From JABMMZ01 sp044368575 (GTDB taxonomy: Bacteria; Bacteroidota; Bacteroidia; NS11-12g; UBA955): DNA of 35,230 nt. The stretch spans positions 1 through 35,230 of the forward strand of contig JBIPPH010000020.1 of NCBI GenBank assembly GCA_044368575.1, given 5' to 3'. The notes under the pieces are model-generated. The model worked only from the letters and a program-made list of their open reading frames with translations. It made no database searches and had not been told where the DNA came from. Shown in pieces: positions 14,748-23,143 of the stretch. The stretch's first letter is position 1; each line of letters begins with the position of its first letter. The position numbers and the translations under genes are program-made.

Positions 14748-14766
14748 ACTTGAAGCGAATTCAAGT
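14748..14766 (+). promoter_or_regulatory. Hairpin in the predicted 5' leader of lon
   Basis: ACTTGAA and TTCAAGT pair around GCGAA. In RNA, an outer U-G and G-C pair could extend the stem to 9 bp. It would sit at the very 5' end of the lon mRNA if the candidate promoter is right. It could equally be a DNA-binding dyad. Confidence 0.4.
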
Positions 14767-14813
14767 GCATAATTGTCATGTTTTTTTTGTGGTATGTGAA
14801 TTGATTAATTAGC

Positions 14814-14818
14814 AGGAG
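14814..14818 (+). promoter_or_regulatory. Shine-Dalgarno of lon
   Basis: AGGAG lies 6 nt before the ATG. It is one of only two clear Shine-Dalgarno sequences in the window; the other is before rpsA. Confidence 0.55.
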
Positions 14819-14824
14819 AAGACT

Positions 14825-17296
14825 ATGGATTATAATAAAAATTATTTTGGAGCGCTAGGGAATACAGATGACTTTGAAGATAAAGAAGGTTCGGATTTGT
14901 TCCCTTTGTTTTCAAAATCTGAAGAAAAGGAGAGTAATAAATTATTGGTGCCCGAAAGTCTGCCAATATTACCGATTAGGAATACGGTATTGTTTCCTGG
15001 TATTGTTTTTCCAATCACTGTAGGTAGAGATAAATCCATAAAACTCATTAAAGATGCCAATAAGGGCGATAAAACCATTGGCGTATTTGCACAACAAAAT
15101 CCTGAAACAGAAGAACCACAAATCAATGATTTGCACACCATCGGTACTATGGCTCAAATCATTAAAGTTTTGCGCATGCCTGATGGTAATACGACCGTCA
15201 TTATTCAAGGTAAACGCAAGATTTCCCTTGGCGATGTAATTTCAACTGAACCGTATTTAATAGCCACAGTTAACCCAATTGAAATCGAAGAAGATGCCAA
15301 TGACAAAGAACTGCAAGCGCTCATCAGTGGTATAAAAGAAACCGCCACTGAGAATATTGAATTGTCGCCTAATATCCCCTCTGAAGCCAATTTTGCGCTT
15401 AGAAATATTGATAGTCACAATTTTCTAATCAGTTTCATAGCCTCCAATTTAAATATCACCTTGTCTGAAAAACAAGCGATCTTAAATGCCAATACCATTA
15501 AAGAACGTGCTAACATGGTGTTTGAACATTTGATCAGAGAAAATCAAATGCTTAAAATCAAAGATCAAATCCAAAGCAAGGTCAAGGTTGATATTGATAA
15601 ACAGCAAAAAGAATATTTCTTGCAACAGCAAATCCGTGCCATTCAAGAAGAGTTAGGACAAGAGTCTCCAGATAAAGAAATTGAGAGTTTAAGAGAAAGA
15701 GGTTTTAAAAAGAAATGGTCAAAAGAAATTCATCAAGCTTTTAACAAAGAGCTCGATAAGCTTTTGAGAATTAATCCGGCCAGCCCTGATTATTCAGTGA
15801 GTTTAAATTATGCTCAAACCTTATTGGATTTGCCTTGGAGTGAATTCACTAAAGACAATTTAGACATTAAAAAAGCTAAAAAGATATTAGATGCCGATCA
15901 TTTTGGTCTTGAAAAAGTTAAGCAAAGAATATTGGAGTATTTAGCTGTAATCAAGTTAAAAGGCGATTTAAAAAGTCCTATTATTTGTTTGTATGGCCCT
16001 CCAGGAGTTGGTAAAACATCATTGGGTAAAAGCATTGCCAAAGCGATAGGTAGAAAGTATGTAAGGGTTTCTTTGGGCGGCTTGCATGACGAAGCTGAAA
16101 TCAGAGGTCACCGTAAAACATACATTGGCGCTATGCCAGGTAGAATCATTCAAAATCTTAAGAAAGTAAAGTCAAGTAATCCCGTTTTTGTATTAGACGA
16201 AATCGATAAAGTTGGGACTGATTTTAAAGGCGATCCATCCTCTGCATTATTAGAGGTTTTAGATCCTGAACAAAACTCAACATTCCATGATAATTATCTA
16301 GAATTAGATTATGACTTGAGTAAAGTGATGTTTGTTGCGACAGCCAATTCATTAGATACCATTCAGCCAGCCTTGTTGGACCGTATGGAAATTATTGAAA
16401 TCAGTGGTTATACAGTTGAAGAAAAAATTCAGATTGCACAAAAATATTTGATACCAAAGCAGAGGTTAATGCATGGGCTTAAGGCCACTCAATTTAAACT
16501 CAGTGATACCGTTTTAGAGCATGTAATTGAAGAATATACCCGCGAGAGTGGTGTAAGGAACTTAGAGAAGAAAATCGCTTCTCTAGTCAGACATAATGCC
16601 ATGCGAATTGCTAGCAAAGAAACTGTTAATGCGTCCCTTGAGTTATCCGATATAGAGCGCATTTTAGGGGTTGATAAGCTGGAGAAAGAAATTTATCAAG
16701 ACAACGAAACTGCAGGTGTAGTAACGGGTTTGGCGTGGAGTCCGGTAGGAGGCAGCATTTTATTCGTTGAGAGTACATTGACAAAAGGCAAAGGCCATAT
16801 GACATTGACTGGCAAACTCGGCGATGTAATGAAAGAAAGTGCTAGCACAGCAATGACCTACTTGAAAGCCAATGCTGATTACTTGAATATTGATTACAAA
16901 GTGTTTGAACAATGGGATACCCATATCCATTTTCCGGCTGGTGCCATTCCTAAAGATGGGCCTAGTGCAGGGATTACCATTTTAACTTCATTAGCGTCTT
17001 TATTTACCCAAAGAAAAGTAAAGTCATTCTTGGCCATGACAGGAGAGATTACGCTTAGAGGACGCGTCTTGCCAGTTGGAGGTATTAAAGAGAAAATTTT
17101 AGCCGCTAAACGCGCAGGTATCCAAACCGTTATAATGTGTAAAGACAATCAAAAAGATGTAGATGATATTCCAGCTCAATACTTGAAAGGCTTAAGCTTT
17201 CATTATGTCAGCAATATGCTTGAAGTGCTTGATTTTGCATTATTAGAGGAAAAAGTAGCAAAAGCGCTAGACTTGACAGTTGTAACTAAAGCTTAA
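14825..17296 (+). CDS. lon: ATP-dependent endopeptidase La (Lon)
   Basis: Lon is a cytoplasmic AAA+ protease that degrades misfolded and regulatory proteins. At 823 residues it has all three parts. The N-terminal substrate domain contains LPILPIRNTVLFPGIVFPI. The AAA+ module has Walker A GPPGVGKT (about 391-398), the motif GGLHDEAEIRGHRKTYIGA, and Walker B VFVLDEIDKVG. The C-terminal serine protease domain has the catalytic Ser in KDGPSAGI (about 714) and Lys in GGIKEKILAAKRAG (about 755). The first 40 residues, before LPILP, are acidic and lineage-specific. It has a long upstream region with several repeat elements and a Shine-Dalgarno, suggesting regulated (perhaps stress-linked) expression. 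It converges with the next gene, only 4 nt apart. Confidence 0.98.
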   Translation: MDYNKNYFGALGNTDDFEDKEGSDLFPLFSKSEEKESNKLLVPESLPILPIRNTVLFPGIVFPITVGRDKSIKLIKDANKGDKTIGVFAQQNPETEEPQINDLHTIGTMAQIIKVLRMPDGNTTVIIQGKRKISLGDVISTEPYLIATVNPIEIEEDANDKELQALISGIKETATENIELSPNIPSEANFALRNIDSHNFLISFIASNLNITLSEKQAILNANTIKERANMVFEHLIRENQMLKIKDQIQSKVKVDIDKQQKEYFLQQQIRAIQEELGQESPDKEIESLRERGFKKKWSKEIHQAFNKELDKLLRINPASPDYSVSLNYAQTLLDLPWSEFTKDNLDIKKAKKILDADHFGLEKVKQRILEYLAVIKLKGDLKSPIICLYGPPGVGKTSLGKSIAKAIGRKYVRVSLGGLHDEAEIRGHRKTYIGAMPGRIIQNLKKVKSSNPVFVLDEIDKVGTDFKGDPSSALLEVLDPEQNSTFHDNYLELDYDLSKVMFVATANSLDTIQPALLDRMEIIEISGYTVEEKIQIAQKYLIPKQRLMHGLKATQFKLSDTVLEHVIEEYTRESGVRNLEKKIASLVRHNAMRIASKETVNASLELSDIERILGVDKLEKEIYQDNETAGVVTGLAWSPVGGSILFVESTLTKGKGHMTLTGKLGDVMKESASTAMTYLKANADYLNIDYKVFEQWDTHIHFPAGAIPKDGPSAGITILTSLASLFTQRKVKSFLAMTGEITLRGRVLPVGGIKEKILAAKRAGIQTVIMCKDNQKDVDDIPAQYLKGLSFHYVSNMLEVLDFALLEEKVAKALDLTVVTKA

Positions 17297-17300
17297 ACTA

Positions 17301-17720
17301 CTATTGGCTGTAGATTTCCATTTGCTCAACTGCCCCATTGAGTTCAACCCATGCAACAGTATTGTTGCCAATTTCTAAAAACATTACGGGTCTATCTGCA
17401 CCGGTTTTTTTGTCAACTAATGTGCGAATGCTAATGATGCGATAAGCTTTGTTCGCAAAAGAGCAGGGAAGTGGCTTTACATCAAAGTCCCCATCTAAAA
17501 AGAAGTATTCATAAAAGTCATCTCCTGTGGCTTTATTGTATTGTGCATTGGGGTTGGGAAATCTTGTTTTTTGGTAATATTGCACGAATACATAGCCTGA
17601 TTTTGGGCAATCACCTATAAAAATAGAATCATTCACTTGCACAGACTTAGTACTGTCTTTGTTGCTAGCAAAGCTATTCATTGAAAACAATGAACATAAA
17701 AGGATAAAACAAGTCTTCAT
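17301..17720 (-). CDS. Small exported protein of unknown function
   Basis: A 139-residue protein with a cleavable signal (MKTCFILLCSLFSMNSFAS). The mature part opens with a Lys/Ser/Thr-rich stretch, then GDCPKSGYVFVQYYQKTRFP and a compact, beta-rich domain with FLDGDFDVKPLPCSF, YRIISIRTLV and VMFLEIGNNTVAWVEL. Two cysteines in the mature part could form a disulfide. I recognise no family. I chose the ATG at 17720; an upstream TTG at 17795 would add 25 Lys-rich residues before the signal and would run almost to the divergent gene. It is probably periplasmic. Confidence 0.72.
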   Translation of the reverse strand: MKTCFILLCSLFSMNSFASNKDSTKSVQVNDSIFIGDCPKSGYVFVQYYQKTRFPNPNAQYNKATGDDFYEYFFLDGDFDVKPLPCSFANKAYRIISIRTLVDKKTGADRPVMFLEIGNNTVAWVELNGAVEQMEIYSQ

Positions 17721-17730
17721 AAGCTTAAAG

Positions 17731-17759
17731 CAAAATAACAAATTTTTTTTGGATTTCAA
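17731..17759 (-). promoter_or_regulatory. Candidate promoter of the small exported protein gene
   Basis: Minus strand: TTG (17757-17759), 18-nt spacer, TTATTTTG (17731-17738), one mismatch from TAnnTTTG. The ATG is 10 nt downstream. Confidence 0.35.
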
Positions 17760-17797
17760 TAAAAAGATGTTAATTAGCAAAAAATTATACCTCAAGA

Positions 17798-18112
17798 ATG
17801 GAAGATTTCAAAGACAAAAACAGTATTTTCTCAAAACGTGTTAAGGCAGGCAAAAGAACCTACTTTTTTGATGTTAGATCAACAAAGTCAAATGATTATT
17901 TCTTAACCATTACAGAAAGCACCAAAAAGTTTGAGGATGGCAACTACGTTAAATCAAAGATATTCTTATACAAGGAAGATTTTAACAAATTCACTGAAGC
18001 ATTGAATGAAACCATTAAACACGTTAAAAGTGAATTATTGCCGGAATATAATTTTGATGAATTTACCAGAAAAGATTTCGACTCAGATTCACATCAACAC
18101 CCTACGGAGTAG
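17798..18112 (+). CDS. PUR-alpha-like nucleic-acid-binding protein (DUF3276)
   Basis: A 104-residue protein of the DUF3276/PUR-alpha family, found in Bacteroidota and spirochaetes (the Borrelia member binds DNA and RNA). The single PUR repeat is clear: SIFSKRVKAGKRTYFFDVRSTKSN, then DYFLTITESTKKF, then KIFLYKEDFNKFTEALNETIKHV. The basic N-terminal beta-sheet would contact single-stranded nucleic acid; the final helix mediates dimerisation in homologues. The tail ELLPEYNFDEF...DSHQHP is acidic. A role as a global regulator or RNA chaperone is inferred from relatives. The gene stands alone, divergent from the small exported protein gene and 4 nt from the stop of convergent porQ. Confidence 0.92.
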   Translation: MEDFKDKNSIFSKRVKAGKRTYFFDVRSTKSNDYFLTITESTKKFEDGNYVKSKIFLYKEDFNKFTEALNETIKHVKSELLPEYNFDEFTRKDFDSDSHQHPTE

Positions 18113-18116
18113 ATAT

Positions 18117-19157
18117 TTATTTAGTCTTATAGAATTCTGACAACTTCAGTAAAACTGAAAATTGATTCGCGTTTTGTCCTGCAAAATAACTTGCACTGCC
18201 ATAGGCCAATTCCATTTTTTTGTAATTTAAGCCAAGTCCCCAGCTAAACCCAGCAGCACCTCTTCTTTGTTCCTGATTCATTTCTTTTCTACGCATGTGG
18301 TTATAGCCCATTCTGAATGTTAACTGCTTTGATAAAAATAATTCACCAGCAAAGTTGATGTGCCTTAAAATATTGTCACCCATGGTCATTTTAGCAACTT
18401 TGTCTTTACCGAATTCATCTTTTTGGCCTGTGTTCGTGATGGTGTAACGCATATCAGGTTCTTGTAAATGGTGTAAAATAATCTGATATCTGAAAGGTAA
18501 ATGAGCCAATTGTTTAGAGAGGTTTAAAGCCAATTCAAACGGTAAATTTTGTCTTCGAGTGCCTGCATAAGGAATTGCTTGAAAGCCTATGTTTCTGGCG
18601 AATCCAGTGACATTGAATTTTTTTGAAGTGTCTTCATACATGTATGACAAATCAGTTGATAAGCCATTGCTTACAAATGCTTCATAAATGGAGTAGATGT
18701 ATTTTGTGTTAATCCCCCAATGCCCTTTGTGTCCTACTTTTGATTTATAGGAGAGAAAAAAACATTGGTCTTGTGCGCTAAAGTTACCAGTTGCTATTCC
18801 AGTTTCATCCATGCCTTTAAACTGTCCATAATCATTATACAAAAGACCTAAAGCAAATGAACGTTTGTGTTTTAATTGTCCGGCATAACAAAAAAAACCA
18901 GATTTAATATCTGATACATAACGGTTATAACTGCCCATTAGGGTGTTATTCATTTGAGATGTTCTTGAAGCAGGATTATTCCATAGCTGACCCAAATCGG
19001 TATTGGATCCACAAACTAAATTACTCCCTAAGGCCATTTCTCTGGCAGAGCTGGGCATGTTTATAAAAGCAAATGCACTATTGCCGGCAGATTGTGCAGC
19101 AGTGTTTTGAAAAATCAGAACGCCAATAATGAATAAACAATTTTGAAGTCGTATCAT
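18117..19157 (-). CDS. porQ: Type IX secretion system outer-membrane protein PorQ
   Basis: This 346-residue protein matches PorQ, a FadL-like barrel of the type IX secretion system related to PorV/LptO. After a signal peptide (IIGVLIFQNTAAQ) comes the family opening: AFINMPSSAREMALGSNLV, then TDLGQLWNNPAS, and NTLMGSYNRYVSDIKSGFFCY. Barrel strands follow (FALGLLYNDYGQFKGMDE; HWGINTKYIYSIYEAFVSNG; NLPFELALNLSKQL; FRMGYNHMRRKEM). PorQ is linked in other species to attachment of cargo at the cell surface. It starts 5 nt after the DUF4249 stop, so it appears to be the third gene of a TonB-receptor operon, an uncommon setting worth noting. The window also encodes a probable cargo, the M4 protease. 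Confidence 0.88.
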   Translation of the reverse strand: MIRLQNCLFIIGVLIFQNTAAQSAGNSAFAFINMPSSAREMALGSNLVCGSNTDLGQLWNNPASRTSQMNNTLMGSYNRYVSDIKSGFFCYAGQLKHKRSFALGLLYNDYGQFKGMDETGIATGNFSAQDQCFFLSYKSKVGHKGHWGINTKYIYSIYEAFVSNGLSTDLSYMYEDTSKKFNVTGFARNIGFQAIPYAGTRRQNLPFELALNLSKQLAHLPFRYQIILHHLQEPDMRYTITNTGQKDEFGKDKVAKMTMGDNILRHINFAGELFLSKQLTFRMGYNHMRRKEMNQEQRRGAAGFSWGLGLNYKKMELAYGSASYFAGQNANQFSVLLKLSEFYKTK

Positions 19158-19162
19158 ATGGT

Positions 19163-20011
19163 TTATAAAATAGTGTCTTTATTGTTAATGACGGCGCCTA
19201 TCATGCCAATGCCTCCGTTCACATTTGATTTCAGAATGATGGGGTCATTACTGGTGCCGTTGCCATTCTGGCGATATTGGTCAATGGCTTGAAGGTAGTC
19301 ATTATATTCAGCGCTGAATTGTTTCAATGACACAACAAATTTCGGACTGCCTGTAGCCAAACCAAATGGCACTTTGAACGTCAACGATTTAGATTTGCCG
19401 GAAAAAGTTCTGTCGCTAAAAAGGTAACCACCATCTGCTAATTTATCATTGTTTAAAAAGACAATATCATTGGAGTTGATATCAAATGGAAACCAAACGG
19501 TTGTTGCTGCATTGTAATAGGTGATTAATAATTTATAATAATCTTCTGTATTGACATTGTCTGTGAAGTTCAATTTGATTTCACCTATTTTAAAACCAAA
19601 ATCATCAAGTCCAATAGAATCTTTATAGCTGACACTCATTGGAAACGCATTGGCCATTTTGATTTGACTTTCAGCATTAGGATAGCCTAAAGCATTTACT
19701 TTAATCGTGTAAGATTGTCCTGCTTTGGGTTTATAATTGAGTTGGTAGCGACCTGAAAAATAATTCGCATTACCCAATAAGTTGCCGTTTTCAAACACTT
19801 GCACAGTAGCCGTTTTGATCAAGTATCCACTGCTATCGGTTACTTGCATAATGGGCAAACTTCTACTGACTTCAAGGTCAATGATTTGATCAGTATTTAA
19901 TTCCCCGTTGACTACAAGTTTGCTATCATAGTCTGGCAAGTTTAAGGTAATCTCTTTAGAACAAGCGGTGAACAACAATAGTCCTAAAAGAATGAAGAGT
20001 TTGTTTTTCAT
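19163..20011 (-). CDS. DUF4249 lipoprotein
   Basis: A 282-residue surface or periplasmic lipoprotein. MKNKLFILLGLLLFTACSKE carries the lipobox FTAC. The DUF4249 signature is visible: SKLVVNGELNTDQIIDLEVSRS near the N-terminus (beta-sandwich), GYPNAESQIKM, then DYYKLLITYY and a C-terminal FSAEYNDYLQAIDQYRQNG, followed by GGIGMIGAV. This family is nearly always encoded next to a TonB-dependent receptor, as here (7 nt downstream of it), and is thought to act as its substrate-binding or plug-associated lipoprotein. The substrate is unknown. Confidence 0.9.
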   Translation of the reverse strand: MKNKLFILLGLLLFTACSKEITLNLPDYDSKLVVNGELNTDQIIDLEVSRSLPIMQVTDSSGYLIKTATVQVFENGNLLGNANYFSGRYQLNYKPKAGQSYTIKVNALGYPNAESQIKMANAFPMSVSYKDSIGLDDFGFKIGEIKLNFTDNVNTEDYYKLLITYYNAATTVWFPFDINSNDIVFLNNDKLADGGYLFSDRTFSGKSKSLTFKVPFGLATGSPKFVVSLKQFSAEYNDYLQAIDQYRQNGNGTSNDPIILKSNVNGGIGMIGAVINNKDTIL

Positions 20012-20018
20012 GCTGTTT

Positions 20019-22484
20019 TTAAAATTTAATATAATAGGTTACGCCTGGGATAAACATTAAGAAACTTCTTTGATAAGCTTTTGGAGGGCTTTGCGAATTG
20101 TCTATGTAGATATAAGCAGGATTGTTGCGAGCCAATAGGTTATAGACAGAAAAACGATAACCTGATTCGGCAGCCCAATCTTTGAACTTGATTTTATTTA
20201 CGCCAACATCAATCCTGAAAGTATGGTCTAATCTGTAATTGTTTTTTTCTGTATAATCATAAACGATATTGCCATTGATGTCGCGGTATTTGCCAATCGG
20301 TACAGATTGAAAATTACCAGTAGAATATACCACATTGACTGAAGCAGAATAAACGTCGTCAAGCTTTGTTTGCAATACCAAATTGAAATAATGTCTTCTG
20401 TCAAATTGGAAATAATAGGTTTCGTCTCTATTGATTCCAGGGGTATTGCGCTTGGCCCATGATAGGGTATAGTTCAACCATCCTGAGAAGTCACCCTTGC
20501 GTTTGTGCAAAAAAGTTTCAATACCATAATTCCAACCTTTACCATTGATCACTTGGTTTTCCCAAATAGAATTGTCTAACAATCCACCTGATATATCAGC
20601 TCCTTGTTTGACCTCTAAGACGCGGTTAAACCATTTGTAATAGCCATCAATTGTAAATTCCCAATTGTTTTCTAAGGGTGCTGATATGCCTAAGTTGACT
20701 TGTTGAGCGCGTTGAGGTTTTATTAGGCCATTTGCTGGTACCCAACGATCAAAATTTAAAGCAAACACATTAGAGTTAATGTTGTCAGCTAACAAATGCA
20801 AATTTTGATTCATCATGGTATAACTGCCCTTTAATGCCCATGCATTATTTATTTTTTTGTTCCATGACCATCTAGGTTCCAGAAATAAGAAGTGCTGTCC
20901 ATTTGAAAAGAAGTTGACCAATCTACCCCCTATATTGGTTTTGAATTTTGCTGATAGTTTTAATTCGTCCTCAAAATACAAAACAAGCTCTTGAGTACCT
21001 ATCGATTTCTTTATGCCATATGCAGTATCGTTTGAAACAACGCCGTTGTTTTCATAGGCTGTTTTTGTTCTGCCCGGTAAAAAGGATTTGATTGACAACT
21101 CTGAACCAAATTTAAAAGTATGGGTTTTGTTGTGAAGATAATCATAATGAATTCCAGGTTGAAAATCCCTAATAAAGTTTAAATATTTGTAGGTGATTTT
21201 TGAATAATCCGATTGTCCTGCACTGTCATAACTCATAGAGAAGCCAAGTCCAATGGCACTTTTGTATTGGCTGTAATTAACCACTAGGTTTGAAAATAAA
21301 CGGTTGCTAATGGATTTGTTCCATTTTATTGAATTGGCAAAATTGCCCCATCTTATATCTTGAGAAGCTTCGTTGATTTTAGTAAAACTATTGACAATTT
21401 CTTTTCTCTCAAAACTATACAAACGGTCTCTATTACTATAAAAGCTGTAAAATAATTTATTGCGATTGTCAATCGAGTGAGACAGTTTAAAATTAAAATC
21501 ATAGAATGTATAAATGGTTTTAGAGGTGTCATCGCTAACAGGTCTTAGCAATAAAAGATCTAAATATGATCTTCTAGCAGCAACAGAAAATCTGGTTCTG
21601 CCATCTTTAGAGAGAGGCCCATCTAAATTCAACGTTAATGCCACCATACTTTGAGTAAATATACCATGAATGGTGTTGTTTGCGCCTTCTTTCATTGACA
21701 CATCAGTAATTGCAGACAATCTCCCACCATAGCGAGCAGAATAACCACTCTTTGTTAAACTGATGTTACTGATCCCTTCAGCATTGAAAATCGAATAAAA
21801 GCCAAAGGCATGATTCATGTTGTAAATGGGTATACCATCAATCATCACTAGGTTCTGATCTTGGCCACCACCTCTAACATACATCCCGTTGGTTAATTCT
21901 GTTCCAGGCATTACTCCAGGCAAGTGTTTTAATGATCTAACAACATCAACTTCCCCTAACAAGGAAGGCATACTTTTGATTTGTTGCCCTGGTAATTCCA
22001 TCAGTCCATTGTTAACTCTATCAATTATTTTGAGGTTGTGTGTTAGTGCTTTTCTAATGAGTGCATCTGTCTTTTTGGTGTTTTTAATTTGATGGATTTT
22101 TTCAGGTGCATCATCTAAGTTAATTTCTGTGCTATCGATAGGTATTGTTATTGGATTATTGGCGTATTCATCCTCATTACTTGGTGTCAATCGGATGTCT
22201 AGTTGATGGTTGCCAGAGATTCTAATAGTGTCGATTTTTGAATCAAATCCTTCTCTAATAAACACAAGGTTTTTGGTGCCATAAGGAATATTAATAGCAT
22301 AATAACCATAATTATTGCTAACTGATCCTGAACCAGTTTGAGGGCAGAATACATAGGCGCCAATTATTACCTCTCCAGTGTATGAGTTGCTTATGTAGCC
22401 TGATACAATAAAGCTTTGGGCTGAAAGTTTTGAGCCAATGAGAAGGCAAAAGATTAAGGGGATAAGTTGTAACTTTTTGGACAT
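20019..22484 (-). CDS. TonB-dependent outer-membrane receptor with carboxypeptidase-like domain
   Basis: An 821-residue receptor. The signal peptide (IPLIFCLLIGSKLSAQ) is followed by a carboxypeptidase-regulatory-like domain (SGYISNSYTGEVIIGAYVF; NNYGYYAINIPYG), then a TonB plug (GEVDVVRSLKHLPGVMPGTE; GMYVRGGGQDQNLVMIDGIP; SGYSARYGGRLSAITDVSM). A 22-strand-type barrel follows and ends YYIKF, with the terminal Phe of outer-membrane barrels. There is no SusD partner, so it is not a SusCD transporter; the partner is the DUF4249 lipoprotein. The ligand is unknown (siderophore-like, peptide or other). It heads the operon leading to porQ and has a good promoter match just upstream. Confidence 0.95.
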   Translation of the reverse strand: MSKKLQLIPLIFCLLIGSKLSAQSFIVSGYISNSYTGEVIIGAYVFCPQTGSGSVSNNYGYYAINIPYGTKNLVFIREGFDSKIDTIRISGNHQLDIRLTPSNEDEYANNPITIPIDSTEINLDDAPEKIHQIKNTKKTDALIRKALTHNLKIIDRVNNGLMELPGQQIKSMPSLLGEVDVVRSLKHLPGVMPGTELTNGMYVRGGGQDQNLVMIDGIPIYNMNHAFGFYSIFNAEGISNISLTKSGYSARYGGRLSAITDVSMKEGANNTIHGIFTQSMVALTLNLDGPLSKDGRTRFSVAARRSYLDLLLLRPVSDDTSKTIYTFYDFNFKLSHSIDNRNKLFYSFYSNRDRLYSFERKEIVNSFTKINEASQDIRWGNFANSIKWNKSISNRLFSNLVVNYSQYKSAIGLGFSMSYDSAGQSDYSKITYKYLNFIRDFQPGIHYDYLHNKTHTFKFGSELSIKSFLPGRTKTAYENNGVVSNDTAYGIKKSIGTQELVLYFEDELKLSAKFKTNIGGRLVNFFSNGQHFLFLEPRWSWNKKINNAWALKGSYTMMNQNLHLLADNINSNVFALNFDRWVPANGLIKPQRAQQVNLGISAPLENNWEFTIDGYYKWFNRVLEVKQGADISGGLLDNSIWENQVINGKGWNYGIETFLHKRKGDFSGWLNYTLSWAKRNTPGINRDETYYFQFDRRHYFNLVLQTKLDDVYSASVNVVYSTGNFQSVPIGKYRDINGNIVYDYTEKNNYRLDHTFRIDVGVNKIKFKDWAAESGYRFSVYNLLARNNPAYIYIDNSQSPPKAYQRSFLMFIPGVTYYIKF

Positions 22485-22497
22485 GTTTACAGGTATT

Positions 22498-22527
22498 CAA
22501 AAATACCCAAATTCATAGCAATTTCAA
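22498..22527 (-). promoter_or_regulatory. Promoter of the TonB receptor operon
   Basis: Minus strand: TTG (22525-22527), 19-nt spacer, TATTTTTG (22498-22505), full match to the Bacteroidota consensus. The ATG is 13 nt downstream. Confidence 0.6.
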
Positions 22528-22552
22528 TGTTTTTTTTAAGTTTCTATAACTT

Positions 22553-23143
22553 GTGGAAAATGACATTGCTTCAGTATGTATATTTGAATATATTTTGCCT
22601 ATTTTACGTAGTTTAATTATAGTGTTTTTTTGTTGGTGTTCATGCTCGTTGTGTGCAGCAAACACTAATGATACCGCCACAGTGGTTAAAACAGCTGATA
22701 CTGGCAATATTCTTAAAGGCTTAAACCTTAAAAAAGTACCTAGTATAGATACCCTTTATAAAGTTGCTAAAAAATACATGGGTCGATGGCACTATCTTTT
22801 TTTAGCGATCAAGATAGAAGAAAGCGGTAACAATGGCCATTACAGTTGGTTGTCTACCAAGCACTTTAATTTATGTGGTATGCGTTATCCAAAGTCAAGA
22901 AGAACTTATGCAATTGGGTCAACCAATACCAATTATGCTATCTACAGAAATTGGTTTGAATGTATTTTGGATTTCAAGATTTACATGGATAATATTGAAC
23001 AAAAGTTCAAAGACAAAAATCATCGATTACCTAAAGATGACATTGAAATGATTCACTTTATGTTTAACACGTTTAATCATTTTGCCAAGTGGAAAAAGGA
23101 TATGTTGATTTTGATAAAATACGTTAAAAAGAAGTACCATTGA
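22553..23143 (+). CDS. Glucosaminidase-like exported protein
   Basis: A protein of up to 196 residues whose second half resembles the FlgJ/Bacteroidota glucosaminidase domain that cuts peptidoglycan. The segment YLFLAIKIEESGNNGHYSWL contains the likely catalytic Glu, followed by HFNLCGMRYPKSRRTYAIG, then YAIYRNWFECILDFKIYMD. The N-terminus is hydrophobic (LRSLIIVFFCWCSCSLCAA), a signal peptide. The start is uncertain: GTG at 22553 gives the longest frame, but a TTG at 22595 gives a neater signal peptide (MPILRSLIIVFF) and lies just after a promoter-like TATATTTG. Its stop overlaps the TTG start of the glycosyltransferase by 4 nt (TTGA). Confidence 0.75.
   Translation: MENDIASVCIFEYILPILRSLIIVFFCWCSCSLCAANTNDTATVVKTADTGNILKGLNLKKVPSIDTLYKVAKKYMGRWHYLFLAIKIEESGNNGHYSWLSTKHFNLCGMRYPKSRRTYAIGSTNTNYAIYRNWFECILDFKIYMDNIEQKFKDKNHRLPKDDIEMIHFMFNTFNHFAKWKKDMLILIKYVKKKYH
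22579..22586 (+). promoter_or_regulatory. Candidate -7 promoter element for the glucosaminidase-glycosyltransferase pair
   Basis: TATATTTG matches TAnnTTTG but lies inside the longest reading frame. If used, translation would start at the TTG at 22595. No good -33 is visible. Confidence 0.28.

Larger units (their letters stand above)
14505..14824. other. 320-bp intergenic region between divergent genes, rich in operator-like repeats
   Basis: The only gene-free stretch over 300 bases. It holds a 13-bp palindrome ATGATT-A-AATCAT (14646-14658); two near-identical boxes, AAATCAAGTTTAA (14661-14673) and AAATCAAGATTAA (14682-14694), 21 bp apart; an inverted repeat TTATGC-N5-GCATAA (14697-14713) over the candidate -33 of lon; a 7-bp hairpin (14748-14766); and a Shine-Dalgarno. 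No reading frame or RNA gene is apparent. Confidence 0.6.

Noticed and set aside
14842..15208. Open frames antisense to the start of lon
   Set aside because: They are antisense to the conserved Lon N-terminal domain, lack domains and have no promoter evidence.
17721..17795. TTG start for the small exported protein
   Set aside because: It would place 25 Lys-rich residues before a good signal peptide and cross the likely promoter.
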